Positions 7,721 to 16,395 of a stretch of DNA of 64,000 nucleotides are shown here, in pieces. Within the stretch, counting starts at the first letter, position 1. Each line of letters begins with the position of its first letter. This DNA is from a virus. The stretch is taken from positions 1 through 64,000 of the IMG/VR virus record IMGVR_UViG_3300046007_009543, one strand, 5' to 3'. The position numbers and the translations under genes were made by a program. Under the pieces are notes generated by a model. That model saw nothing but the letters and a program-made list of their open reading frames with translations. It did no database searches and was not told where the DNA came from.

Positions 7721-10462
7721 TTATTGAACTTGAAAAGTATTTGTGCTCATAGAATTACTAAATTTAGTTGAGTTATTACCTACACCTTTAGCTACTTTTT
7801 CACCATCCATTTCTACTGAAACTTGAACTGGTCTGTTATTTATTTCTTTAGCTATTGATATTGCTACGGCTGCTGCCATTTTATTATAATCAATAGTTAG
7901 TGGTGGTGGATTTATTGGTTTGTTTATTTTATTATTATTAATTGGTTGTGATAATGGAGAAGATGATTTATTGCCTCCTAAATCAGTACCAGCTATTATT
8001 GTATCTTTATCGTTTAACGCTATTGCACCTTCTGGTGCTAATAATGTGCGTTTACCATATCCTTCAGGTGATGATATTAAATCATCTGCTGCTACAGCTT
8101 TCATAACAGCATATCCAGCTAATGCTGCTGCTACTGCTACTGCTGCCCCTACCCCAAAAGTTAAAGCAGCACTTGAAGTTAAAGTAGCTAATGCTATTTG
8201 ATTTTTTATAATTAATTCTAAAGTAGCTCTTCCTATATTTTTTAATATAGCAGCTCCTTGAGCTATTATACTACCTAATATTGTTTGAGATAAAAAGGCT
8301 GAAATTGCTGATAATTTATTATCTTCTCTTTTCATAATTAAATTATATGCTAATACTGCTCTTTGAAAACCTAAGTTAGCTAAAATACTACCTCCTAATC
8401 CTAGTTGAGTTGTTTGGGATTTGGTTATAAATGCTTGTATTGCTGAAATTGATGTTAAGACAAGTTGTGTACTTTTTAATATAGCATAACCAGCAGCAAG
8501 GGGGCCTAATATTTTTCCAAAAGCACCTGCAATATTTCCTACTATACCACCAATAACTGATAATATTGGGGCTAATATATCTACTATAGGAGATATCACT
8601 TTTAATATAGGGCCTGCTAAACTAACAAATATTTCTTTTAATTTTTCAATCGAAGCATTAAAACGTTCTTGAATAGATTGAGAAGCTAACTGTTGACCAT
8701 ATTTTTCATCACCTAATTTTTGAATAGCTTTTTCATAACCATATTGTTTAACTAAATCATCAAATTTTTCTTTAGCGGCTGCAGCATCTTTTAATCCAAT
8801 TTTAGCTAAAGCTTCTCTTTCAATTAATGAAGCTGCTAAATCTTCTCTAGTCATACCAACAGATTTAGCTAATGCTTCTTGTGCTATAACATTTGTATTA
8901 GTAAAATCAGCAGCTGTACCTATTTGTCCTGCTATTTCTCTTGCTACTCCAGCTATATCATTATTTAAAGCATACATACGAGCACGCTCTAGATTTAAAT
9001 CTTTACCTGTTATTAACTCAGCTTCTAATTCTGAGGATATAGATGATTCAAAATTAAGTAAAGATTGAGATATTGCTTCTACTTTTTCTAAATTTGCTCC
9101 TAATGCTTTTGCTTGAGCCACGGCTTGAGCTAATTTACCTGAATGCATTCCTAAAGATAAAGTTGTTGCTTTAGATGCTTTAGCTACATCTTCAACAATT
9201 TCTTTTTCATTTAAAGCTAATTTATTAGTTATATTAAATGCTTTAGCTTGACCTAATATTTTAGCTGTATTATCTGATAAATCTGTTCCTGTTGCTACTG
9301 ATATTTTAGAAAGACGAGCTGCAGTTTCATTTGTGTAACCAGCTACTTCTGTTAATTGAGTAAAATCTTTTAATAATTCTCCACTAAGCATTGTTGCTGT
9401 TCCAAATTCTTTATTAACAGCTATTAATGATTTTTGTAATGCTAAAGTTGTAATATTAATATCTCCACTTGAATTAGCTATATTATTAAGTTCATTTCTT
9501 AAATTATTTGCTTCATTATATGAAGTACCAAATGCTTTTGCTAATTCTCCTGTTGCCTTATCTGATTTTATAAGAGCATCAATTATTTGTTGTATAACAA
9601 ATAAAGTTATGTTTGCTGGATTTGTAAGTGATGATTTAAGTTGATTACCTAATGATTTTAATCCTGCTCCTAATCCTTGAACGCCACTTTTTGTTGCTTT
9701 AGTAGTATTTTCAGCTTCTTCACGAATTTCTTTAAAATCAATACCTAAATTTTTTAATACTGGGATTCTTTCTAATCCTTTTAACGCACCTCCAAAAATA
9801 CCTAATTGTTTTTGTATTTCTTTTCTTTTTTCTTCTTCTTTTTTTAATTCAACATTTATTTTTTCTAATTCTTCTCGTTGTTTTTTAGTAATATAAAACT
9901 GTTTAGAAGAAAGACTCATATTTTTAAAATTACTTTCTATTAGTTTTTCATTGGTATATATTTTATTTCTAAGTTCTTTTATTTCATCTTTACGAAGATC
10001 TCTTTCATCTTTAGATAAAGATAATATATTACTTAATTCTTTATATTGTTTAACAACAGCTTTATTAAAATTTTCAATATTGTTTATTCTGTTAGCATCT
10101 TTTTCTGCTTTTTGTTTACCAAGAGCATTTAATTGACTTTCTAAACTGGTTTCAAATAATTTAGCTTTATTAATTGTGATAATATTTCTAGAAATTTGTT
10201 TTTGAATATCTTCTATTTCTTCAAATTCTAATCTTTGATCACGTATAGCTCTATTTATTTTTTTATTAATATCTAATATGCCAGATTCAAAAACACTTCT
10301 TCTAGATTCAATACCTAAAATATCTTTTAAGTCTTCTACTAGTGTTGAAGATAAATCATAACTTTCAGATTGAAGCTTTAATCTATCTCTAAGAATTTCG
10401 TTTTCTTTAACTAAAAGATCATTTAATTCTTTTTGTTTTTTTATTTCTTCAGGAGTAGGCAT
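7721..10462 (-). CDS. Tail tape measure protein
   Basis: 913 residues. Residues 1-230 are highly charged and predicted coiled coil (many K/E heptads). A Leu/Ala/Ile-rich central part follows, with hydrophobic stretches at about 610-690 and 780-820. A terminal segment near 825-850 (SSPEGYGKRTLLAPEGAIAL) closely resembles the C-terminal tail of tape-measure proteins in Bacteroidetes phages. The length would correspond to a tail of roughly 130-140 nm if about 1.5 angstrom per residue applies. It sits after the gp26-like and chaperone-like genes, as expected for the tape measure. Confidence 0.8.
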   Translation of the reverse strand: MPTPEEIKKQKELNDLLVKENEILRDRLKLQSESYDLSSTLVEDLKDILGIESRRSVFESGILDINKKINRAIRDQRLEFEEIEDIQKQISRNIITINKAKLFETSLESQLNALGKQKAEKDANRINNIENFNKAVVKQYKELSNILSLSKDERDLRKDEIKELRNKIYTNEKLIESNFKNMSLSSKQFYITKKQREELEKINVELKKEEEKRKEIQKQLGIFGGALKGLERIPVLKNLGIDFKEIREEAENTTKATKSGVQGLGAGLKSLGNQLKSSLTNPANITLFVIQQIIDALIKSDKATGELAKAFGTSYNEANNLRNELNNIANSSGDINITTLALQKSLIAVNKEFGTATMLSGELLKDFTQLTEVAGYTNETAARLSKISVATGTDLSDNTAKILGQAKAFNITNKLALNEKEIVEDVAKASKATTLSLGMHSGKLAQAVAQAKALGANLEKVEAISQSLLNFESSISSELEAELITGKDLNLERARMYALNNDIAGVAREIAGQIGTAADFTNTNVIAQEALAKSVGMTREDLAASLIEREALAKIGLKDAAAAKEKFDDLVKQYGYEKAIQKLGDEKYGQQLASQSIQERFNASIEKLKEIFVSLAGPILKVISPIVDILAPILSVIGGIVGNIAGAFGKILGPLAAGYAILKSTQLVLTSISAIQAFITKSQTTQLGLGGSILANLGFQRAVLAYNLIMKREDNKLSAISAFLSQTILGSIIAQGAAILKNIGRATLELIIKNQIALATLTSSAALTFGVGAAVAVAAALAGYAVMKAVAADDLISSPEGYGKRTLLAPEGAIALNDKDTIIAGTDLGGNKSSSPLSQPINNNKINKPINPPPLTIDYNKMAAAVAISIAKEINNRPVQVSVEMDGEKVAKGVGNNSTKFSNSMSTNTFQVQ

Positions 10463-10480
10463 CTGTCTATTTATTATTTA

Positions 10481-10491
10481 TTATAAATATT
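10481..10491 (-). promoter_or_regulatory. AATATTTATAA element before the tape measure
   Basis: The element ends 18 bases before the tape-measure ATG and directly follows the hairpin at the end of the upstream gene. Terminator and new promoter therefore lie back to back. Confidence 0.55.
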
Positions 10492-10513
10492 GAAAGCCTC
10501 TATTTTTTAGAGG
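10491..10513 (-). terminator. Hairpin overlapping the stop codon of the gene at 10500
   Basis: The coding strand has GCCTCT-AAAAAAT-AGAGGC, whose loop and 3' arm contain the TAG stop, followed by TTTC. The T-tract is short, so termination may be partial. Confidence 0.45.
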
Positions 10514-10775
10514 CCTTCGTAATGTATGTTGGTGGTGTAATAGGTTTAGCAGTTTTATTAAATTCGGATTTATTAACTTTACCTGATGAATCCATTAATA
10601 CTGTTTTACTTCCGTTTTGTGCTTTTTCATATTCTGATGCTTCATCTTCATAATGTTTTTGAATTTGTAAAAATGTATATTTACGTAACCATATTGGCAT
10701 ATTGTAAATTGTATTCCAATCAAAACCACCATTACCATGAAATACTATTTCGTGAATTTGTTTAAACAAACTCAT
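10500..10775 (-). CDS. Small tail-assembly (tape-measure chaperone-like) protein
   Basis: 91 residues. The segment NMPIWLRKYTFLQIQKHYED near residues 25-44 matches small proteins repeatedly found just upstream of the tape measure in T4-like phages of Bacteroidetes. The gene lies between the gp26-like protein and the tape measure, the usual place for tail assembly chaperones. No frameshift product was looked for beyond the visible frame. Family known by position and motif only. Confidence 0.6.
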   Translation of the reverse strand: MSLFKQIHEIVFHGNGGFDWNTIYNMPIWLRKYTFLQIQKHYEDEASEYEKAQNGSKTVLMDSSGKVNKSEFNKTAKPITPPTYITKASKK

Positions 10776-10791
10776 ACGAAATAAAGGAGCA

Positions 10792-11529
10792 TTATCCAGC
10801 GTCAGGCCAAAAAAAGTTAATCCCTATTGGGATAGCGACCTCCACTCCGCTATCAGTTATGAAAGTTAAATTAACATCAGGTTGTGTTTTTTTAATGTAT
10901 TCTCTTAAAGCACGTGAATCTTTAGCTAATAAAAAATTATCAACAAATTCTCTTATAGATTTATTATCTCTATCACCTTCAACTGAAGTTATCATATATT
11001 TTAAACGAGTAGATAATTCTGGCGAGAAATCTTTGTTAATTTTCTTTAATCCTTCAATTTCCTTATCAATATTTGTTTCATCATTTCCTGTTAATATTTT
11101 ATAGGTAATTTTATTATTAGAATGAGGTAAAGTATAAGAAAATTCATTTATTCCTTTAGTGAATTGAGATTCATCAAAAGATTTATTTTCTACTTTTGAT
11201 AAATCAACTGTTATTTCTCCTCCAGCATAATTAAATGAATAATCTTTACCGTATCCTAAAACACGAGCTGCAACGAATAATGCATTTTTATCTCCAACAA
11301 TTAAATCTTTAACATTTACTCCTTTTGTTACAATTAAGGATTCAAGTAATTTATCAAGTACTGTCCCTTTTTGAATATAGGATTGATTTGTTAATATATC
11401 TTCTTCTCTAGCTGTCATGTATTTCATTTCAACTGTTCCAGATGATAAAGGAGATGTTTCAGGGTAAATTAAACCTTTTGAAGGTAAATCTACAATTTCT
11501 GTTGGGAAACTAAATTTGTTTTCTTCCAT
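10792..11529 (-). CDS. Baseplate hub assembly protein, gp26-like
   Basis: 245 residues. It begins FSFPTEIVDLPSKGLIYPET and continues VEMKYMTAREEDILTNQSYI and KGTVLDKLLESLIV, the hallmark start of the T4 gp26-like baseplate family. In T4 this group takes part in hub assembly. The remaining sequence is alternating charged and beta-rich. The stop lies 16 bases before the chaperone-like gene, with which it is probably co-transcribed; a strong terminator separates it from the tube gene upstream. Confidence 0.8.
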   Translation of the reverse strand: MEENKFSFPTEIVDLPSKGLIYPETSPLSSGTVEMKYMTAREEDILTNQSYIQKGTVLDKLLESLIVTKGVNVKDLIVGDKNALFVAARVLGYGKDYSFNYAGGEITVDLSKVENKSFDESQFTKGINEFSYTLPHSNNKITYKILTGNDETNIDKEIEGLKKINKDFSPELSTRLKYMITSVEGDRDNKSIREFVDNFLLAKDSRALREYIKKTQPDVNLTFITDSGVEVAIPIGINFFWPDAG

Positions 11530-11571
11530 AATTTTTATTTATTATAACTTTTTGTCCTATATAAATATATA

Positions 11572-11603
11572 AGAAAAAAAGAAGCTCGCAAAAATTGCGA
11601 GCT
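11572..11603 (-). terminator. Rho-independent terminator after the tail tube gene
   Basis: The coding strand reads AGCTCGCA-ATTTT-TGCGAGCT, an 8-bp stem with a 5-base loop, followed by TCTTTTTTTC. It lies 24 bases after the tube stop codon. Confidence 0.85.
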
Positions 11604-11626
11604 ATCTTTAAAATTATTTTTATTAA

Positions 11627-12115
11627 TTAGAAGTTTAATACACAATAATCTGGTTGTACTGTAATTTGGATATTTTGTGCTGTTGATTCATTATCCCAGC
11701 TATAATCACCAAAGTTAGCATTTGTAATTAATGCACCTTTAATAATCCATTCTGATACAATATCACCTACTGGACCTAAAACATCTATTGTTAAATCTTT
11801 CTTATAGAAGTCAGAATAACCATCTCTACCTGTTACAGATTCGTGATGTAAACGTACCCATTCCATTACTGCCTGAGCACCCGAAGGTGTAATTGGATCA
11901 AATAATGTTAATTGGATTTCACCCCATTTAGATTTACCTTTAACGAAACGTTGTACGTTTATATGGTTAAGAGGAATACTATCTTGGGTTAGCGTCACAG
12001 CGTTTACTCCCTTAATTATATACGAAGGTATACCGTCAACATACATAATAAATCTATTTTGTTGTTTTGGTTCAAATGCTGTGAAAAATATTTCGTTTGG
12101 ATCTAATACTGCCAT
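11627..12115 (-). CDS. Tail tube protein, gp19-like
   Basis: 162 residues, the same size as T4 gp19 (163). Typical features are LDPNEIFFTAFEPKQQNRFI at the start, YIIKGV, VKGKSKWGEIQLTLFDPITP and a WIIKGALI strand. Tube monomers form the inner hexameric rings of the contractile tail. It follows the sheath gene directly, the T4 order gp18-gp19, has its own promoter-like element and is closed by a strong terminator, as suits a highly expressed structural gene. Confidence 0.88.
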   Translation of the reverse strand: MAVLDPNEIFFTAFEPKQQNRFIMYVDGIPSYIIKGVNAVTLTQDSIPLNHINVQRFVKGKSKWGEIQLTLFDPITPSGAQAVMEWVRLHHESVTGRDGYSDFYKKDLTIDVLGPVGDIVSEWIIKGALITNANFGDYSWDNESTAQNIQITVQPDYCVLNF

Positions 12116-12137
12116 GTTTTTATTTTATTTAATTTTG

Positions 12138-12148
12138 TTATAAATATT
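12138..12148 (-). promoter_or_regulatory. AATATTTATAA element before the tail tube gene
   Basis: ATAATATTTATAAC on the coding strand, 22 bases upstream of the tube ATG. This is the longest spacing among the clear copies. Confidence 0.55.
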
Positions 12149-12162
12149 ATGTTTTTAAAAAA

Positions 12163-13887
12163 TTATTCGAAACTTACTCCTGTAGGTAAAATGTTGAAGT
12201 TTAAGTAAATAAATTCAGCAGTTTTAGTTGGTTGTAAATAGATTTGACCTACTAATTGATTTCTATCAATTACATCTGGCGTATTGTTTGAATCATCCAT
12301 TACTACTTTAAATGCAAATAATCCTTGTCTTTGTTGAACTGATGTTAAGTATGGATTTACTTGTGCTAAGAAAGCATTACGAGTAGCTATACTATTTTGT
12401 TCAAATACTAAGTTATTAGCAACTTGAGAAATATATGATTTTAATGAAATTAATAATCTACGAACATTTACTCTATCTAATGAAGATGCTTTTGTTTGTA
12501 ATGTTTTTTGTCCATATACTACAACTCCAGTACCTGGGAATGTTGCAATTGGATTTACTTTATTATTATATAAAGTATCTCTTTGAGTTTGTGATAATTT
12601 TTGAGCTGCTCTAATAACAGTAGATAATCCACCTCTATTAATACCTGCAGGTGCAAACCAAGGCTCACTTACGCTATCATTAAATGCATACACACCTGCT
12701 ACCATTGTTGAAGCTGGTACCCAAACACGTTGTCCTGAATCTGGGTCAATTGTTTGAAGCCAAGGCCAATATGAAGCAGCATATGAAGTATTTCTTGAAG
12801 TTGATTGTGCTGTTACTGATGCTATTGTATTTACATTATAAGGAACTAAATCAAGTACAAAAATATTATCACCTCTGTTTTGAGTGTTATTAATTACACT
12901 TGTAACTTGAGAAGTTTGTAATGAATTGAATAAACCAGGAGCTATTAATACGTTAAATCTATAATCATCTTGATTAGATAACAAACTAATCATGTTGTTG
13001 TAACTTGCACTTGGAAGACCTTGTGAATTGTTACCACTTGTTATAGTTTCATAATAAGCAGCGCCAGCACCAAATAAATTACCAGTAGCATTACCGAATG
13101 AACCACTTTTATTTACTGGAATAGAACCTGTAAATTGTGATTTTGCAACACCGTTGTTATCAAAATAGAATGGAGTTGGAGTTAATACTGATTTTACTCT
13201 TACGTATCTTGAGAAATTAGGAGTTGAACCTGAAACTTCTATTTGATTTGTAGTAGAATTGTAGTTTGATTTAGAATCACCTATTACTTTAGTTACAAAA
13301 TTTGGAGCGGTAGGGTCCATTGATAAGTTAGTCCAAGTTTCTAATATACTAGGATCGTTTACAGTATCATCACCTTGTCTAATTAATAATGAGAAAGTAC
13401 CTGAAGCAGTATCGTTGTTTGTAATTTGCCATCTGATATTATCTGCTGATCCACTAGCTAAAGCACCACTAGCATCTTCACTACCTGTACTATTCATAAT
13501 AGTACCTTCAGATAAAGTAGCTAATACTAAAGAAGCTGATGTGTTAGCATTTGTGATACCATTTAAACCAGTTGCGCCTACTTCAGTAGTTGCTTCACTG
13601 AAAGTACCACTTACAACACGAGAAACTAACAATGTTTGACCACCGTTGTTAAAATAGTTGTAAGCAGCTATTGATGTAAAATAGCTATAAACTTGACTAC
13701 CACTAATAAAAGTAGTACCAAATTTGTTTTGATAATCACTGTAAGAAGTAACAATTGTTGGAACTTCTACAGGACCTTTAACTGTTGGACCAATAATAGC
13801 CGCACCTACGGTTACTGGTTGTTGGGTTATGAATGATTGATCGTTTTCAATCGCTAAAACACCAGGAGATATTAATGTTTCTACCAT
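12163..13887 (-). CDS. Tail sheath protein, gp18-like
   Basis: 574 residues. The start SPGVLAIENDQSFITQQPVT plus VGAAIIGPTVKGPVEVPTIV is the classical N-terminus of contractile sheath proteins. The C-terminal third (SYWPWLQT, AGVYAFND, EPWFAPAGINRGGL, VNVRRLLISLKSYI, FEQNSIATRNAFLAQVNPYL) carries the conserved sheath core. The shaft-building subunit contracts during infection. It lies upstream of the tube gene; a weaker AT-rich element (TAATAAATAT at 13919-13929) precedes it. Confidence 0.9.
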   Translation of the reverse strand: MVETLISPGVLAIENDQSFITQQPVTVGAAIIGPTVKGPVEVPTIVTSYSDYQNKFGTTFISGSQVYSYFTSIAAYNYFNNGGQTLLVSRVVSGTFSEATTEVGATGLNGITNANTSASLVLATLSEGTIMNSTGSEDASGALASGSADNIRWQITNNDTASGTFSLLIRQGDDTVNDPSILETWTNLSMDPTAPNFVTKVIGDSKSNYNSTTNQIEVSGSTPNFSRYVRVKSVLTPTPFYFDNNGVAKSQFTGSIPVNKSGSFGNATGNLFGAGAAYYETITSGNNSQGLPSASYNNMISLLSNQDDYRFNVLIAPGLFNSLQTSQVTSVINNTQNRGDNIFVLDLVPYNVNTIASVTAQSTSRNTSYAASYWPWLQTIDPDSGQRVWVPASTMVAGVYAFNDSVSEPWFAPAGINRGGLSTVIRAAQKLSQTQRDTLYNNKVNPIATFPGTGVVVYGQKTLQTKASSLDRVNVRRLLISLKSYISQVANNLVFEQNSIATRNAFLAQVNPYLTSVQQRQGLFAFKVVMDDSNNTPDVIDRNQLVGQIYLQPTKTAEFIYLNFNILPTGVSFE

Positions 13888-13947
13888 GTTATTTATTTAT
13901 TATTTTATTTATTGTTCTGTAATAAATATGGTAGATGTTTTTAAAAA

Positions 13948-14199
13948 TTAATTTAAACTAATGAATTCTCCACTGTTTAAATCAATATTTCCTTCTCCAT
14001 ATTTTTCTTGCAATTGTTGGCTAACTTTATTTTCTTCGATTTTTAAATCTGAAAGTACTTTTATTATCATTTCTTTTTGTGATTTTAATTCTTGAATTTG
14101 AAATTCAATTACACCAAAATCATTAATGATTTGACTTCTTGTTGTTTGAAAACCTTTTAATGATTGTAACTCTTCTGTTGTTAAAACTGTTTTTTCCAT
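13948..14199 (-). CDS. Small coiled-coil protein of the tail region
   Basis: 83 residues from the ATG at 14199; the longer in-frame extension to 14283 would overlap the gene ending at 14216 and ignores the promoter-like element, so I reject it. The sequence MEKTVLTTEELQSLKGFQTT followed by long charged heptads indicates an extended coiled coil, ending YGEGNIDLNSGEFI. Similar small proteins occur near fibre genes in Bacteroidetes phages. Possible fibre chaperone or structural adaptor; function unknown. Confidence 0.65.
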   Translation of the reverse strand: MEKTVLTTEELQSLKGFQTTRSQIINDFGVIEFQIQELKSQKEMIIKVLSDLKIEENKVSQQLQEKYGEGNIDLNSGEFISLN

Positions 14200-14203
14200 A
14201 TGT

Positions 14204-14214
14204 TTATAAATATT
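14204..14214 (-). promoter_or_regulatory. AATATTTATAA element before the gene at 14199
   Basis: Only 4 bases (ACAT) separate the element from the ATG, leaving no room for a Shine-Dalgarno site. The message would be leaderless or nearly so if this is a promoter. Confidence 0.5.
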
Positions 14215-14215
14215 A

Positions 14216-15013
14216 TTATTGTCCGTAAGATATATAATACCATCCTGGGACTGGTGTTGTTTTGTACATAAATTGAAACCCATTGCGATTATCTGTTGCT
14301 GGATTTAACGTTAAATCATCTAATGTATCACTTCCTCCTAAAGGAATATTTAAATTGTTATATCCAAAAATAGCTACACCTGAAGCAGTAATACTAATTT
14401 GTGAATAATCTAATGAAGTTGATTGTACATTACTTACAGCAAAATTAATTATTTGTCCATCTTGTGATGATGGTAAAAATAACAATCCTACAGATCCAGT
14501 TCCTATTTGATTTAAAAATATAAATGATTTATTTCCTCCAACCACATTATAAGGATTAATTGGTGGATTTGTACCACTACTAATATCAACATATGAAGGA
14601 GCAAATTGGAATGGAAAACCACTTAAAAAAGATGCTGTTTGTGCTAAAGATGAAGTAGCACAAAATGAAGCAGTACCTTGAAAATTTGTTACTGTTAATG
14701 TTTCTGTAACCGGATTAAAAGAAGGACCTGTTCCACTCCATTTTAACGGTGTAGGAGTTGAAGATGTTGAGTTAAAAAAAGCTATATTATATTCTCTATC
14801 AGTTAATGGAATCGTTGTGTTTGGTTCTACTTGTAATGTTTGAATTGAACGGTTAAAAGTTCCACTACCTGTTGTTCCTACTAAAGTAAAAGAACCTGAG
14901 ATGGTGATATCATATGCTTCCGTTCCTGTTAAAGCGTCTATACTTTGAGTTATTTGAGCTGCATTTATTATCTGCCCGTCTACTATACCTGTTGTTGAAA
15001 GATTTAAAGCCAT
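14216..15013 (-). CDS. Tail fibre / adhesin-like protein
   Basis: 265 residues. It opens with MALNLSTTGIVDGQIINAAQ, a start shared by many phage fibre proteins in which the first ~50 residues attach to the tail. The rest is Ser/Thr/Gly-rich and beta-strand-like, ending GFQFMYKTTPVPGWYYISYG, similar to the 'image a parameter, show the result' tails of fibre tips. It is the first of a run of adhesin genes continuing to 26.0 kb. Specific receptor unknown. Confidence 0.65.
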   Translation of the reverse strand: MALNLSTTGIVDGQIINAAQITQSIDALTGTEAYDITISGSFTLVGTTGSGTFNRSIQTLQVEPNTTIPLTDREYNIAFFNSTSSTPTPLKWSGTGPSFNPVTETLTVTNFQGTASFCATSSLAQTASFLSGFPFQFAPSYVDISSGTNPPINPYNVVGGNKSFIFLNQIGTGSVGLLFLPSSQDGQIINFAVSNVQSTSLDYSQISITASGVAIFGYNNLNIPLGGSDTLDDLTLNPATDNRNGFQFMYKTTPVPGWYYISYGQ

Positions 15014-15016
15014 TTA

Positions 15017-15027
15017 TTATAAATATA
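15017..15027 (-). promoter_or_regulatory. TATATTTATAA element before the gene at 15013
   Basis: The element is followed by TAA and then the ATG, a 3-base spacing. Confidence 0.45.
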
Positions 15028-15069
15028 TAAAAAATATTGATTTTTTAAAACTTAATGTATTATTTTTTA

Positions 15070-15312
15070 TTATTCAATGTCTTTAGCCAACATATCAGTT
15101 GTTGTTAAATCCATTGATATAATACCTACAGTTAAAATATCATCTTGAATTTCAAACTGGTTAGTTCTAATTAATTTTGTTCCTGATAGGATAGATGATG
15201 TATCTATTTTTAATCCATAAAGTGTTTCCTCTATTACTAGGTTTATGATTAAATTATTTACAGTTTCTACTGCTGTTAATGTTTTTCCATTTAAAAATTC
15301 TTTAGCTTTCAT
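15070..15312 (-). CDS. Small hypothetical protein in the fibre region
   Basis: 80 residues, acidic to neutral, with alternating hydrophobic strands (LIINLVIEETLYGLKIDTSS). No domain recognised. No promoter element precedes it; it follows the higher-GC island and precedes the fibre-like gene at 15013. It could be a fibre-associated accessory protein. Confidence 0.5.
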   Translation of the reverse strand: MKAKEFLNGKTLTAVETVNNLIINLVIEETLYGLKIDTSSILSGTKLIRTNQFEIQDDILTVGIISMDLTTTDMLAKDIE

Positions 15313-15392
15313 TTTTTATTTAATTAATAATTTAACTGTTAAGTAACGTATTATAAGTGTTTATTCTATTTCTGATATATCATTTTCAGTTT

Positions 15393-15584
15393 TTACCTCC
15401 AAACTCCTGATATTTTAATTTTTGGATTTGCAGTTTTCCATACCCCAGCTACTTTTATCCATGTTATAGCATCTTTCCACACACCTGCTATTTTAATCCA
15501 CATTATGTTTCCAGATACTGGTAGCTCAATAGGTACTTGTCCTATTTCAATCTGCGCCCCATCAAATAATCTTCTTGTTGCCAT
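15393..15584 (-). CDS. Short adhesin-like protein with IAGVWK repeats
   Basis: 63 residues containing three near-identical units: MWIKIAGVWKDA, TWIKVAGVWKTA and PKIKISGVWR. Such 'K-x-x-GVWK' units are common at the C-terminal ends of phage fibre and adhesin proteins, where each forms a short strand. Its stop at 15393 follows directly. The start is 1 base after the stop of the upstream gene (15586), so it may be an independent tip subunit for that adhesin. Confidence 0.6.
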   Translation of the reverse strand: MATRRLFDGAQIEIGQVPIELPVSGNIMWIKIAGVWKDAITWIKVAGVWKTANPKIKISGVWR

Positions 15585-15585
15585 T

Positions 15586-16395
15586 TTATGCTTCTGTTAA
15601 AATTATAGCACCTGTTAGTGATGTTGATACTGCAGAAAATACACTAATTGCAAGGCAAGCATCAGGGTCTATTTCTGCCAAAGAACCGATAATGCAACCT
15701 GTACTAACTGAATCTAATGGCATTGCACCTGTTGCACTTTCCAATGAAATCATTGCTAAAGGCTTGAACATACACACCCCAAAATTGCCTGCCGTTCCTG
15801 TGGTGGCAGTAACGGTTACTGATTCAATACTTTCCACACCTGTATCACCTGCTTGTAATGGTATTGGAATTAACAATCCTACTTCTCTATAAAAACCTGC
15901 ACCAATTGTTGTGGCAGTAGATGTTCTACCACTCACACCCGCTGAATTTGTGTAGCTTATTGTTACCGTTGTAACTGTGTTTCCTACTTGTGTATAAACT
16001 ACTATCCCTGCCATAACTCCCTCACCCGATGTATATCTTGTTAATGGTGCGGTTGGTAAGTTGGTTGTTTGAGCTGTTGTTAAAGTAGCATTCAGTCCTC
16101 CGCTAACATTTAACAAATCAACTAAAAGCATACCGCCTGCGCCAAATGTTGAAGTATTAAATCTACCGCCCAAAAATGTAAGTCGCCCTGTTGATATGTC
16201 AGGGATAGGTCCCATTGATTGTGCAGAATCCTTATTAAGAGCAACGCTTGTAGTAGGTACGGCAGGTGCAGGATTAAAAGATTGCCAACTTGCGTTCAAT
16301 CGCAAAGTTCTAGCGATTGATGTGGATAGCTGAAAATCTGCAACACGATTTTCTTTTAGCTTTTCTACATATTCATCAAAGTCTGTTAGTGCCAT
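15586..16395 (-). CDS. Adhesin-like protein, paralogue of the neighbour at 16395-17243
   Basis: 269 residues. The block GGLNATLTTAQT ... SYTNSAGVSGRTST ... IPIPLQAGDTGVESIESVTV ... TATTGTAGNFGVCMFKPLA matches the upstream protein throughout, so the two arose by duplication. The base composition is clearly richer in G+C than the rest of the window. Start and stop codons overlap with the neighbour (TAATG type). Likely tail-tip adhesin or decoration protein with a jelly-roll-like beta sandwich; no catalytic motif seen. Confidence 0.6.
   Translation of the reverse strand: MALTDFDEYVEKLKENRVADFQLSTSIARTLRLNASWQSFNPAPAVPTTSVALNKDSAQSMGPIPDISTGRLTFLGGRFNTSTFGAGGMLLVDLLNVSGGLNATLTTAQTTNLPTAPLTRYTSGEGVMAGIVVYTQVGNTVTTVTISYTNSAGVSGRTSTATTIGAGFYREVGLLIPIPLQAGDTGVESIESVTVTATTGTAGNFGVCMFKPLAMISLESATGAMPLDSVSTGCIIGSLAEIDPDACLAISVFSAVSTSLTGAIILTEA

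Noticed and set aside
14199-14283. Longer start of the coiled-coil protein
   Set aside because: It overlaps the fibre-like gene and would place the promoter-like element inside the coding region.
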